13,493 bases of DNA, taken from positions 1 through 13,493 of the forward strand of contig MGSR01000109.1 in NCBI GenBank assembly GCA_001798565.1. The letters are read 5' to 3'. Positions 8,022 to 13,493 of this stretch are shown piece after piece. This DNA comes from Deltaproteobacteria bacterium RIFCSPLOWO2_12_FULL_60_16 (lineage in GTDB: Bacteria; Desulfobacterota; Binatia; UBA9968). The position numbers were made by a program, and so were the translations under genes. Every line of letters starts with the position of its first letter. Within the stretch, counting starts at the first letter, position 1. The notes beneath the pieces are model-generated. The model was not told the DNA's origin. It saw only the letters and a list, made by a program, of their open reading frames with translations, and did not search any database.

Positions 8022-8035
8022 ATGGTGGGGGGAAA

Positions 8036-8308
8036 ATGACAAAGGCGGACTTGATTGATTCAGTTGCGAGCAAGGCGGATCTTCCCAAACAGAAGGCAGA
8101 AGAGATCGTCAACGGGGTCTTTGACGGCATCGTTGCCGCTTTGAAGAACGGGGATAAAGTGAACATCTCGGGTTTTGGAACTTTCTCCGTCTCCCAGCGC
8201 AAAGCGAGGACGGGAAGAAACCCAAAGACCGGGGAGACCATTCAGATTGCCTCCTCTCGAGCCGCCAAGTTTAAGGCCGGTAAGACCTTAAAAGATTCCC
8301 TCAGCTAA
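8036..8308 (+). CDS. hup: HU-family DNA-binding protein
   Basis: HU is a small dimeric nucleoid protein that bends DNA with little sequence specificity. The product is 90 residues, the exact family length. It has the N-terminal helical dimerisation part, the turn ISGFGTFSV (44-52), and the DNA-binding beta-arm with RNPKTGE (61-67), including the intercalating Pro63, followed by the FKAGKTLKD C-terminal stretch. I chose ATG 8036 over the in-frame ATG at 7997 because the predicted start of transcription is at about 7998, a run of G (8027-8032) sits just upstream of 8036, and MTKADLID is the usual beginning. It follows lon but has its own promoter, as often seen for lon-hup pairs. IHF subunits are a less likely alternative given the generic arm sequence. 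Confidence 0.95.
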   Translation: MTKADLIDSVASKADLPKQKAEEIVNGVFDGIVAALKNGDKVNISGFGTFSVSQRKARTGRNPKTGETIQIASSRAAKFKAGKTLKDSLS

Positions 8309-8327
8309 ATCACACCGCGTCGTTTGA

Positions 8328-8377
8328 GACTGGGAAAGGCCTTGGAACGAGTAACCGGGCATCGGCTGTTTCCAGTC
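8328..8377 (+). other. Long-loop inverted repeat downstream of hup
   Basis: GACTGGGAAA (8328-8337) can pair with TTTCCAGTC (8369-8377) with one bulged G and a 31-nt interior. It lies between the hup stop and tRNA-Val. No T-run follows on the + strand, so it is not a classical intrinsic terminator. No convincing tRNA promoter was found in 8309-8408. Confidence 0.3.
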
Positions 8378-8408
8378 TAAGGTAGGAGGCTGGTGTTTTC
8401 GGCCGAGG

Positions 8409-8483
8409 GGGCGGTTAGCTCAGCGGGAGAGCATCGGCCTTACAAGCCGGGGGCCACAGGTTCAAATCCTGTACCGCCCACCA
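8409..8483 (+). tRNA. tRNA-Val(TAC)
   Basis: This is a 75-nt cloverleaf: acceptor GGGCGGT/ACCGCCC, D-arm TAGCTCAGCGGGAGAGC, anticodon stem TCGGC/GCCGG with loop CTTACAA giving anticodon TAC (reads GTA). The T-arm is ACAGG TTCAAAT CCTGT. The discriminator is A and CCA is encoded. A 108-nt spacer with a repeat-built hairpin separates it from tRNA-Asp. Confidence 0.97.
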
Positions 8484-8487
8484 GTGC

Positions 8488-8584
8488 GTTACTAGTTATT
8501 CGTTGATTCGTTACTGGTTTTGATCAACTATACGATTCTGGTACTGGAGACTTGACGATTAACGATTAACCAGTAACTATTAAC
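8488..8584. repeat. Heptad-repeat inverted element C (tRNA-Val/tRNA-Asp spacer)
   Basis: Left units are GTTACTA (8488-8494), GTTATTC (8495-8501), GTTGATT (8502-8508) and, after one extra C, GTTACTG (8510-8516). The right arm, read on the - strand, gives GTTAATA (8584-8578), GTTACTG (8577-8571), GTTAATC (8570-8564) and GTTAATC (8563-8557), in perfect 7-bp register. Corresponding units match at 6/7, 5/7, 5/7 and 5/7 positions. The interior is 40 nt. It is AT-rich, unlike its surroundings, and is the clearest of the three 7-bp elements. Confidence 0.8.
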
Positions 8585-8591
8585 GAAATGC

Positions 8592-8668
8592 GGGGTCGTA
8601 GTTCAGTTGGCTAGAACGCCGGCCTGTCACGCCGGAGGTCGCGAGTTCGAGTCTCGTCGGCCCCGCCA
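8592..8668 (+). tRNA. tRNA-Asp(GTC)
   Basis: This is a 77-nt cloverleaf: acceptor GGGGTCG/CGGCCCC with one G-T pair, D-arm TAGTTCAGTTGGCTAGAAC, anticodon stem CCGGC/GCCGG with loop CTGTCAC giving anticodon GTC. The T-arm has GCGAG TTCGAGT CTCGT. The discriminator is G and CCA is encoded. rplM starts 33 nt after its 3' end with no visible promoter or terminator between. Confidence 0.97.
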
Positions 8669-8701
8669 TTTTTAAATGCGGTTTTTGAAGCAAGAGGCAC
8701 T

Positions 8702-9142
8702 ATGGGAACGTATCAGATGAAAAGGCAAGATGCGCTGGCCCAGCGTCAGTGGTATGTCGTGGATGCTGAGGGAAAGGTGCTCGGCCGATTGGCCAGTCAA
8801 GTGGCCAGAGTGTTGAGGGGGAAACATAAGCCTAATTTCACGCCTCACGAGGATGTGGGGGACTTTGTGATCGTGGTCAACGCCCGGGGCGTCCGGCTCA
8901 CTGGGAAAAAAGAAGAGGACAAAGTTTATTATCGGCATTCCGAATATCCGGGAGGCATGCGTACCGCCAGCGCGCAGAAAATGTTGACGGACAAGCCTGA
9001 GGCGCTGATCCGACTGGCGGTCAAGGGCATGCTTCCCAAGAGCCGGTTGGGGCGGAGGCTCTGCACCAAGCTAAAGGTCTACGCCGGGTCGGAACATCCG
9101 CATGAGGCGCAAAAACCGCAGCCCTTGGTGCTCAAGGCATAG
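8702..9142 (+). CDS. rplM: 50S ribosomal protein L13 (uL13)
   Basis: L13 is an early-assembling protein of the large ribosomal subunit. The 146-residue product has the family length and landmarks: [17 protein letters not shown] (16-32), a [12 protein letters not shown] block (59-70), [12 protein letters not shown] (76-87), a [14 protein letters not shown] signature region (104-117), and the [15 protein letters not shown] end. AAGAGG just upstream of the ATG at 8702 can serve as ribosome binding site. It is followed 11 nt later by rpsI, the nearly universal bacterial partner gene. It sits immediately behind tRNA-Asp. Confidence 0.98.
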   Translation: MGTYQMKRQDALAQRQWYVVDAEGKVLGRLASQVARVLRGKHKPNFTPHEDVGDFVIVVNARGVRLTGKKEEDKVYYRHSEYPGGMRTASAQKMLTDKPEALIRLAVKGMLPKSRLGRRLCTKLKVYAGSEHPHEAQKPQPLVLKA

Positions 9143-9153
9143 GAGTCATTAGC

Positions 9154-9546
9154 ATGGCAGAGAAGGTATTCTACGCGACCGGGAGACGGAAGACATCCGT
9201 GGCCCGGGTTTACTTGAAACAAGGCAAAGGCAGCGTCGTGGTCAACGAGCAAACGTTGGAGAATTATTTTGGCCGCGAAACCGCCAGGATGATCGTCCTC
9301 CAGCCGTTCCAGGTTACCCATACCGTGGGGAATTTTGATGCCGAAGTGAATGTCCAGGGCGGCGGGATCTCCGGTCAGGCAGGCGCCATTCGTCACGGAA
9401 TCACACACGCCCTCCTGCAGGTAAGCCCAGATTTCCGCTCGCCGCTCAAGAAGGCCGGCTTTATCACGCGTGACCCTCGCGCGGTGGAGCGCAAGAAGTA
9501 CGGCCGGCACAAGGCACGCAAGCGCCCGCAATACTCGAAACGTTGA
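9154..9546 (+). CDS. rpsI: 30S ribosomal protein S9 (uS9)
   Basis: S9 belongs to the small-subunit head; its C-terminal tail reaches the P-site tRNA. The 130-residue product shows [20 protein letters not shown] (7-26), the [19 protein letters not shown] signature, [19 protein letters not shown], and the terminal YSKR, with the conserved last Arg that contacts the tRNA anticodon loop. The AGGAG ribosome binding site (9141-9145) overlaps the rplM stop codon, which suggests translational coupling. Its own stop TGA overlaps a TTG that is a candidate argC start. Confidence 0.98.
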   Translation: MAEKVFYATGRRKTSVARVYLKQGKGSVVVNEQTLENYFGRETARMIVLQPFQVTHTVGNFDAEVNVQGGGISGQAGAIRHGITHALLQVSPDFRSPLKKAGFITRDPRAVERKKYGRHKARKRPQYSKR

Positions 9547-10619
9547 AATTGTCGTCTCATAAGGCTTCCAGGGGGAAAGGGGCAACCCTGCGCGTGGCCG
9601 TTCTTGGCGCCACCGGCTACGCGGGGGTGGAGCTGCTGCGCATCCTGCTGCGCCATCCGCGCGTGCGGCTGGAAACCATCACATCGCAGCAGCACGCGGG
9701 AAAACGCATCGGCGACATTTATCCGTCGCTGGCCGGCCGGTGCGATCTCGTTCTAGAAGAAATCCGCGCGGACAAGATAGCCTCTCAAGCAGACCTTGCC
9801 TTTGCAGCGCTTCCCCATGAGACCTCTATGGACGTGGTTGCCGGCCTGGTGGAGCGCGGTCGCCGGGTCATCGATCTGAGCGCCGATTTTCGCCTGCACG
9901 ATCCAGAGGTGTACCGCCGGTGGTACCGGGCCCATAAAGCGCCGCACCTTTTGCGGGAGGCGATCTATGGGCTCACGGAAATCCACCGCAAAGAGATCCG
10001 TAGGGCTCGGCTCGTCGCCAATCCGGGTTGCTACCCGACGGGGGCGGTGCTTGGTCTGGCTCCGCTCTTCGCCGAGAAAGCGGTTCAGGGCACCGTGTTG
10101 ATCGACGCCAAGTCCGGTGTCACAGGGGCCGGGAGGAGCAGCGCGGTGGAGCTCTCCTTTAGCGAGGTCAATGAAAACTTCAAAGCCTACAACGTCGGTG
10201 TCCACCGGCATACCCCTGAAATCGAGCAGGAATTGGGCGAGATCGCCGGGCGGCGGGTTACGGTTTTTTTTGCGCCCCATCTGGTGCCCATGAGCCGGGG
10301 CATCCTGTCGACCATTTACGTCGAGCTCAAAAAACCCCTGGACAACAAGCAGCTCGCCAAGCTATACGGGGACTTTTATCGGAGCGAACCTTTTATTCGT
10401 ATTCTTCCGGCGGGCTCCTTTCCCCAGACCAAGGACGTGCGCGGTTCCAATGACTGCGCTATCGGGTTTTGCTACGACGCGCGCACCCGTCGGTTAGCGG
10501 TGATTACGGCGATTGACAACTTAGTCAAGGGCGCTTCGGGCCAGGCCGTGCAGAATATGAATTTGATGTGCGGGTGGCCGGAAGCCGAGGGATTGACAGG
10601 GGCCGCTTTAGTCCCTTAA
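9543..10619 (+). CDS. argC: N-acetyl-gamma-glutamyl-phosphate reductase
   Basis: ArgC carries out the third step of arginine synthesis, the NADPH-dependent reduction of N-acetylglutamyl phosphate to the semialdehyde. The 358-residue reading has the Rossmann motif GATGYAG (22-28), SADFRLHD (113-120), the active-site Cys163 in NPGCYPTGA, the catalytic-region histidines in [11 protein letters not shown] (221-231), and a [12 protein letters not shown] end block (329-340). The start is uncertain. TTG 9543 overlaps the rpsI stop in a TTGA arrangement but adds about 17 residues before the usual first strand. GTG 9594 has AAAGGGG (9576-9582) upstream and begins [11 protein letters not shown], slightly short. 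The core is intact in either case. The rplM-rpsI-argC order is seen in several deltaproteobacteria. Confidence 0.95.
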   Translation: MKLSSHKASRGKGATLRVAVLGATGYAGVELLRILLRHPRVRLETITSQQHAGKRIGDIYPSLAGRCDLVLEEIRADKIASQADLAFAALPHETSMDVVAGLVERGRRVIDLSADFRLHDPEVYRRWYRAHKAPHLLREAIYGLTEIHRKEIRRARLVANPGCYPTGAVLGLAPLFAEKAVQGTVLIDAKSGVTGAGRSSAVELSFSEVNENFKAYNVGVHRHTPEIEQELGEIAGRRVTVFFAPHLVPMSRGILSTIYVELKKPLDNKQLAKLYGDFYRSEPFIRILPAGSFPQTKDVRGSNDCAIGFCYDARTRRLAVITAIDNLVKGASGQAVQNMNLMCGWPEAEGLTGAALVP

Positions 10620-10635
10620 AGCGCCAGGGTACAAA

Positions 10636-10700
10636 TCGTTCAAGTCGTTCAAGTTGTTCAAATCGTTAAACGTATTGAACTGCTAAAACGTTTTGAACGT
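10636..10700. repeat. Nonamer-repeat inverted element D (argC/lptG convergent spacer)
   Basis: Left units of 9 bp are TCGTTCAAG (10636-10644), TCGTTCAAG (10645-10653) and TTGTTCAAA (10654-10662). The right arm (10674-10700), read on the - strand, gives ACGTTCAAA, ACGTTTTAG, CAGTTCAAT. The arms are 27 nt each around an 11-nt centre that is itself near-palindromic (GTTAAAC). Paired units match at 7/9, 6/9 and 6/9 positions. It lies between the ends of two convergent operons, so it could act as a two-way transcription end, but neither strand shows a T-run after the stem. Confidence 0.75.
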
Positions 10701-10706
10701 CTCGTG

Positions 10707-11816
10707 CTATTCCTCTTCGGTAGAGAAGAACAGCCCGACCAAAGCCAGGGTCAAGTTCGGAAGCCAGGCGGCGACCAACGGGGGCAAAGCCCCGCTGTGA
10801 CCGAGCGAGACGCTGAATGCCAGGACCAGCCAATAGCCGAAGCCGATCAGCATCGTGACCCCGAAGCTCAGAGCCATTCCCCCTCCCGAGCGTTGTTTCA
10901 GCGCGAAGGGGATGCCGAGGAGGACCATGAGGGGAGAAACGAGAGGGAGCGCCAGCTTGACTTGGAGATCGACCTCGTCCGGCGTTGTGTCAAAACCCTT
11001 GGCTTTAAGATCCACGATTTGTTTTCGCAGGTCGAAGAAGCTGAGCTCCTCCGGCTCTCGGGCCAGGAGCTTGAAGTCCTCCGGCGTCTCCGTCACGGGG
11101 AGCGGGGCGTCGAGGTCGCGCCGGCTCATCTGACCGCTCGGGGAAAATATCCATTCGCTTCCTCCCTTGGTCTCCCACCGCGCGCCGTCCCAGCGGGCCC
11201 ACGGCACCTCGATCAGTCCTCTCAGCGTGGAGTCCCGATCCAAAAAATAGATCGAGACCCCCTCGAGGACCATCTTCCTCGGATCGAAATGGTCGATGCT
11301 GATAAAAGTGCCCTGCCCGCGAATCCAGATATCTTTGGTGCCAACGATATTCCTGGGTTGGCTCTTTTTGACTTCCACCTTGTAAATATGTTGAGCCTTG
11401 CGGGCGAATATGGGAAGCAGGGCCTCGTTCCAGAAAAACGTGAAGATGCAGAGGAGGAAGGAGAGCAGAAAAAGAGGCAGCGACATGCGGCGGAGGCTCA
11501 GGCCGTTCGCGCGCATCGCGGTGATCTCCTGGGTCCGGCACATCATGCCCAGGGAAAACAGGGTAGAGAAGAGGGCCGCGAAGGCGAACACGCGGGAGAT
11601 CAAAAGAGGCGCCTTGAAAAAGAAGTATCTCGCCGACGTCCCCAGGCTCGCGCCCGCCTGCAGGAGGTTGTCAATCCTGTCGAAGAAGTCCACGATGAGA
11701 TAGAGAACCGTGGTGCACGCGAGGCTGATGACGAAGATCTTGATAAAGCCGCGGGCAATATAACGGTCCAGAATGCCGCCGATCGACAGCAAGGCTACGC
11801 GATGGGTCCGTTCCAT
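10707..11816 (-). CDS. lptG: LPS export ABC transporter permease LptG (YjgP/YjgQ family)
   Basis: LptG pairs with LptF and the LptB2 ATPase to pull lipopolysaccharide from the inner membrane onto the LptC-LptA bridge. The 369-residue product has the six-helix layout: membrane segments near 24-44, 66-90 and 113-136, a periplasmic beta-jellyroll domain (about 140-260), then segments near 286-304, 312-336 and 345-364. ILDRYIARGFIKIF (15-28) and the cytoplasmic EITAMRANGLSLRRM stretch (97-111), which contacts LptB, are typical. The ATG at 11816 adds about 14 residues before ILDRYI; AGGAGA 14 nt upstream lies before the lptF stop. It is the second gene of the pair, 10 nt after lptF. LptG rather than LptF is inferred from order and the ILDRYI start. 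Confidence 0.9.
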   Translation of the reverse strand: MERTHRVALLSIGGILDRYIARGFIKIFVISLACTTVLYLIVDFFDRIDNLLQAGASLGTSARYFFFKAPLLISRVFAFAALFSTLFSLGMMCRTQEITAMRANGLSLRRMSLPLFLLSFLLCIFTFFWNEALLPIFARKAQHIYKVEVKKSQPRNIVGTKDIWIRGQGTFISIDHFDPRKMVLEGVSIYFLDRDSTLRGLIEVPWARWDGARWETKGGSEWIFSPSGQMSRRDLDAPLPVTETPEDFKLLAREPEELSFFDLRKQIVDLKAKGFDTTPDEVDLQVKLALPLVSPLMVLLGIPFALKQRSGGGMALSFGVTMLIGFGYWLVLAFSVSLGHSGALPPLVAAWLPNLTLALVGLFFSTEEE

Positions 11817-11826
11817 GATGTCGCTG

Positions 11827-13017
11827 CTAGTCTCCTTGCATATAGTGGGCGAGTTTGCGATTCAGGTATAGGGAGAAGTCTTCCAACTTGCTTTGGATCA
11901 GGAAAGGAGATTCCTTCAGCGCCTTTTGGAAGAGACGGATGCCGACGAGCCCGACGACAATATTGGGAAGCCAGAGCGCGACGGCGGGCGGAAGGATTTC
12001 CCGTTCCCCCAGCGCCTTTCCCATCGAAAGCAGGCCGTAATAAACGAGAAGCCAGGTGAGGCACAGGGCGAATCCCCAGGAGCGGCTGGCCCGCGAGCGC
12101 GTCGGGACCATGACCAGCGACACAGCGAGAAGGCTCAGGACCAGAGGGGCGAAGGCGAAGGAAAATCTCTGGTGGAGTTCGATGAGCTCGGCCGTGGGTC
12201 TCAGTCCCTTGCTCTCCTTGAGCTGGATGCTCTTTCCCAGCCGGCGCAGCGACATTTCTTTGGGGCCACGCTCTTTCTTGCGAATAGGACTGAACGCCTC
12301 GTCGAATTCCAGTTTGAGGTCGTACGTGTTAAAACGGGTCTGGCTGAAACTCGGCCGTTGTTTTTCCCGCTCGTAGAGAGCGCCGTCGAAGAGCTTGAGG
12401 TCGATCGTGTTAGACTCCTCGTCGCTCACGATAAGAGCCACCTTGCTAAAGATGATATTTTCCCGCGCCGGGTTGCGCCGGTCGACGATAAGTACCCCCT
12501 GGGACGTATCGCCGGGGGGGACAAGTTCGTCGACGTAGATGAGGACCTGGGGAAAATCGTCGTTGAAGACGTTTTCTTTCAACGCGGTCCCAACGCGGTT
12601 CTTGGCAATAGTGTAGAGCTCTTTCTTTAAGGCCAGATTTGCTGCGGGCCGGACCAGAGTGGTCAGCAAGAGAGTGATCAAAGAAACGGCAAGCGCAACC
12701 GCGACGATGGGGAGCAGGACTTGAGTCGGGCTAATTCCTGAGGCCTTCAGGGCGAGCAGTTCGTGGTCGCCTGACAGCCTGCCCAGTCCCAGGAAGATCG
12801 CCAGCAAGAGGGCCATGGGTACGGTCATCTCTAGAAAGGTGGGCAGAATTAGCGCGAAGAGCTTGGCGATCTCGAGGAAAGGAACGCCGCGGGTTACCAC
12901 CAGCTCGACCAGCTTGAGAATGCGGGCGATCAGGAGGATCATTGTGAAGGCGGCCAACCCGAGCAGAAAGGGAGGCAGAATCTCAAGGACCACATAGGTG
13001 GTTAAGGTGCGTTTCAC
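11827..13017 (-). CDS. lptF: LPS export ABC transporter permease LptF (YjgP/YjgQ family)
   Basis: LptF is the partner permease of the LptB2FG complex in the inner membrane. The 396-residue product starts MKRTLTTYVVLEILPPFLLG from a GTG codon, a normal LptF beginning although there is no clear Shine-Dalgarno sequence. Membrane segments lie near 12-34, 52-80 and 98-122, then a periplasmic jellyroll domain (about 125-280), then segments near 285-305, 312-333 and 343-363. The coupling-helix region ELLALKASGISPTQVL (86-101) is the most conserved family stretch. A tail of about 33 residues follows the last membrane segment. It forms an operon with lptG. lptB, lptA and lptC are not in the window. 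It is divergent from rlmB across 52 bp. Confidence 0.92.
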   Translation of the reverse strand: MKRTLTTYVVLEILPPFLLGLAAFTMILLIARILKLVELVVTRGVPFLEIAKLFALILPTFLEMTVPMALLLAIFLGLGRLSGDHELLALKASGISPTQVLLPIVAVALAVSLITLLLTTLVRPAANLALKKELYTIAKNRVGTALKENVFNDDFPQVLIYVDELVPPGDTSQGVLIVDRRNPARENIIFSKVALIVSDEESNTIDLKLFDGALYEREKQRPSFSQTRFNTYDLKLEFDEAFSPIRKKERGPKEMSLRRLGKSIQLKESKGLRPTAELIELHQRFSFAFAPLVLSLLAVSLVMVPTRSRASRSWGFALCLTWLLVYYGLLSMGKALGEREILPPAVALWLPNIVVGLVGIRLFQKALKESPFLIQSKLEDFSLYLNRKLAHYMQGD

Positions 13018-13051
13018 GGCAAACCCATGTTATCCGGTGTGCCCCTTGTTG

Positions 13052-13057
13052 TAAAAT
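13052..13057 (+). promoter_or_regulatory. Possible -10 box upstream of rlmB
   Basis: TAAAAT within TGTAAAATGGT (13050-13060), identical over 11 nt to the -10 region before tRNA-Pro (1590-1600). No convincing -35 box lies at the right distance. If real, transcription starts about 6 nt before the rlmB ATG. The divergent lptF promoter must share this 52-bp spacer; I could not place it. Confidence 0.35.
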
Positions 13058-13069
13058 GGTCTGAATGAA

Positions 13070-13493
13070 ATGGCTGGTCCGGTTGAGAGAGAAGAAAAAT
13101 CCCTGTTTTGTTTCGGCGTGAATCCGGTCGCGGAAAAGTTGCGCAGCGCGCCGAGCGAAATCTTTGAGATTATAATGGCAAAGAAAGGCCAGCACCGCGC
13201 GGTTTTGCGTGCCATTGAGGAACAAGCGCGGCGCCACGGGCTGCCGCTTCGTTACGTCGACGCCGAAATCCTCGATCGTCTGGCGCAAAACGGCAAGCAC
13301 CAAGGGGTTGCGGCCAGGGTGTTGTCCTATCCGTACCGCTCACTTTCGAACCTCGAGCAGGAGGCTGGCGCGGAGCCGGGTGCCGACAGCATCTTGTGCC
13401 TGGATGGGATTACCGATCCGCGCAATCTCGGGGCGTTGCTGCGCAGCGCGGAAGGGGCGGGAATCCGGCGCGTCGTGGTCCCGAAAGATCGCT
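13070..13493 (+). CDS. rlmB: 23S rRNA (guanosine-2'-O-)-methyltransferase RlmB, 5' part
   Basis: RlmB/TrmH-family SPOUT enzymes methylate the ribose 2'-O of a guanosine in 23S rRNA (G2251 in E. coli). The window contains 141 codons and cuts the gene. The N-terminal L30e-like substrate-binding domain (about 10-90) shows FCFGVNPVAEKLRSAP and a KHQGVAARV stretch, the typical end of that domain. A linker and then SPOUT motif 1 (LCLDGITDPRNLGALLRSAE, residues 110-129) follow, reading on to VVVPKDR. Motifs 2 and 3, which complete the knot and bind S-adenosylmethionine, lie beyond the window. ATG 13070 is the only standard start after the in-frame stop at 13052. There is no Shine-Dalgarno sequence. 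TrmH proper (tRNA) is less likely because of the L30e-like N-terminus. Confidence 0.92.
   Translation, partial: MAGPVEREEKSLFCFGVNPVAEKLRSAPSEIFEIIMAKKGQHRAVLRAIEEQARRHGLPLRYVDAEILDRLAQNGKHQGVAARVLSYPYRSLSNLEQEAGAEPGADSILCLDGITDPRNLGALLRSAEGAGIRRVVVPKDR

Noticed and set aside
7997..8035. N-terminal 13-residue extension of HU from ATG 7997
   Set aside because: The predicted transcription start is at about this position, the stretch encodes the leader hairpin, and the 90-residue HU from 8036 has the family length.
10704..12059. 451-codon open frame on the + strand opposite lptG and lptF
   Set aside because: It runs across both membrane-protein genes, is dominated by charged and low-complexity residues, shows no family motif, and is the kind of frame that GC-rich antisense DNA leaves open. 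The - strand reading has clear LptF/LptG features.

Overview
The window is a GC-rich, gene-dense stretch of a Gram-negative (diderm) bacterial chromosome made almost entirely of housekeeping genes. The order tRNA cluster - tig - clpP - clpX - lon - hup, the pair rph-rdgB, the run rplM-rpsI-argC and the lptF/lptG pair resemble deltaproteobacterial-grade genomes (Desulfobacterota, Binatota or related lineages). That placement is inferred from gene order and protein character, not from a search. LptF and LptG show that the organism makes an outer membrane with LPS, and ArgC shows arginine synthesis.

Layout on the + strand: the 3' end of an aldehyde dehydrogenase gene (1-219); rph (222-944) and rdgB (956-1573), two nucleic-acid/nucleotide housekeeping enzymes; five tRNA genes (Pro-TGG, Arg-TCT, His-GTG, Lys-CTT, Leu-TAG; 1614-2207); then the protein folding and degradation block tig, clpP, clpX, lon (2235-7926) with gaps of only 10-33 nt. 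hup (HU protein, 8036-8308) follows behind a strong sigma70-type promoter. tRNA-Val(TAC) and tRNA-Asp(GTC) come next (8409-8668), then rplM, rpsI and argC (8702-10619). On the - strand, lptF and lptG (13017 down to 10707) form a two-gene operon for the LPS-export permease. rlmB, a 23S rRNA 2'-O-methyltransferase gene, diverges from lptF at 13070 and runs off the window.

The genes fall into three working groups. One handles nascent-chain folding and ATP-dependent proteolysis (trigger factor, ClpXP, Lon). One concerns translation and RNA (RNase PH, seven tRNAs, L13, S9, RlmB). The third is LPS transport (LptF/LptG). The first two groups each begin directly behind a tRNA gene with no visible promoter between, suggesting tRNA-mRNA cotranscripts.

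I see no defence system, prophage, transposase or CRISPR array. The most unusual signal is in the intergenic DNA. Four spacers (1697-1780, 1965-2025, 8488-8584, 10636-10700) each hold an imperfect inverted repeat whose two arms are built from short tandem units: 7 bp in three cases and 9 bp in the fourth. The unit sequence differs from element to element while the architecture is the same. Three of the four lie between consecutive tRNA genes, where the remaining tRNA spacers are only 13-16 nt. I regard these as the best candidates for something undescribed in this window.
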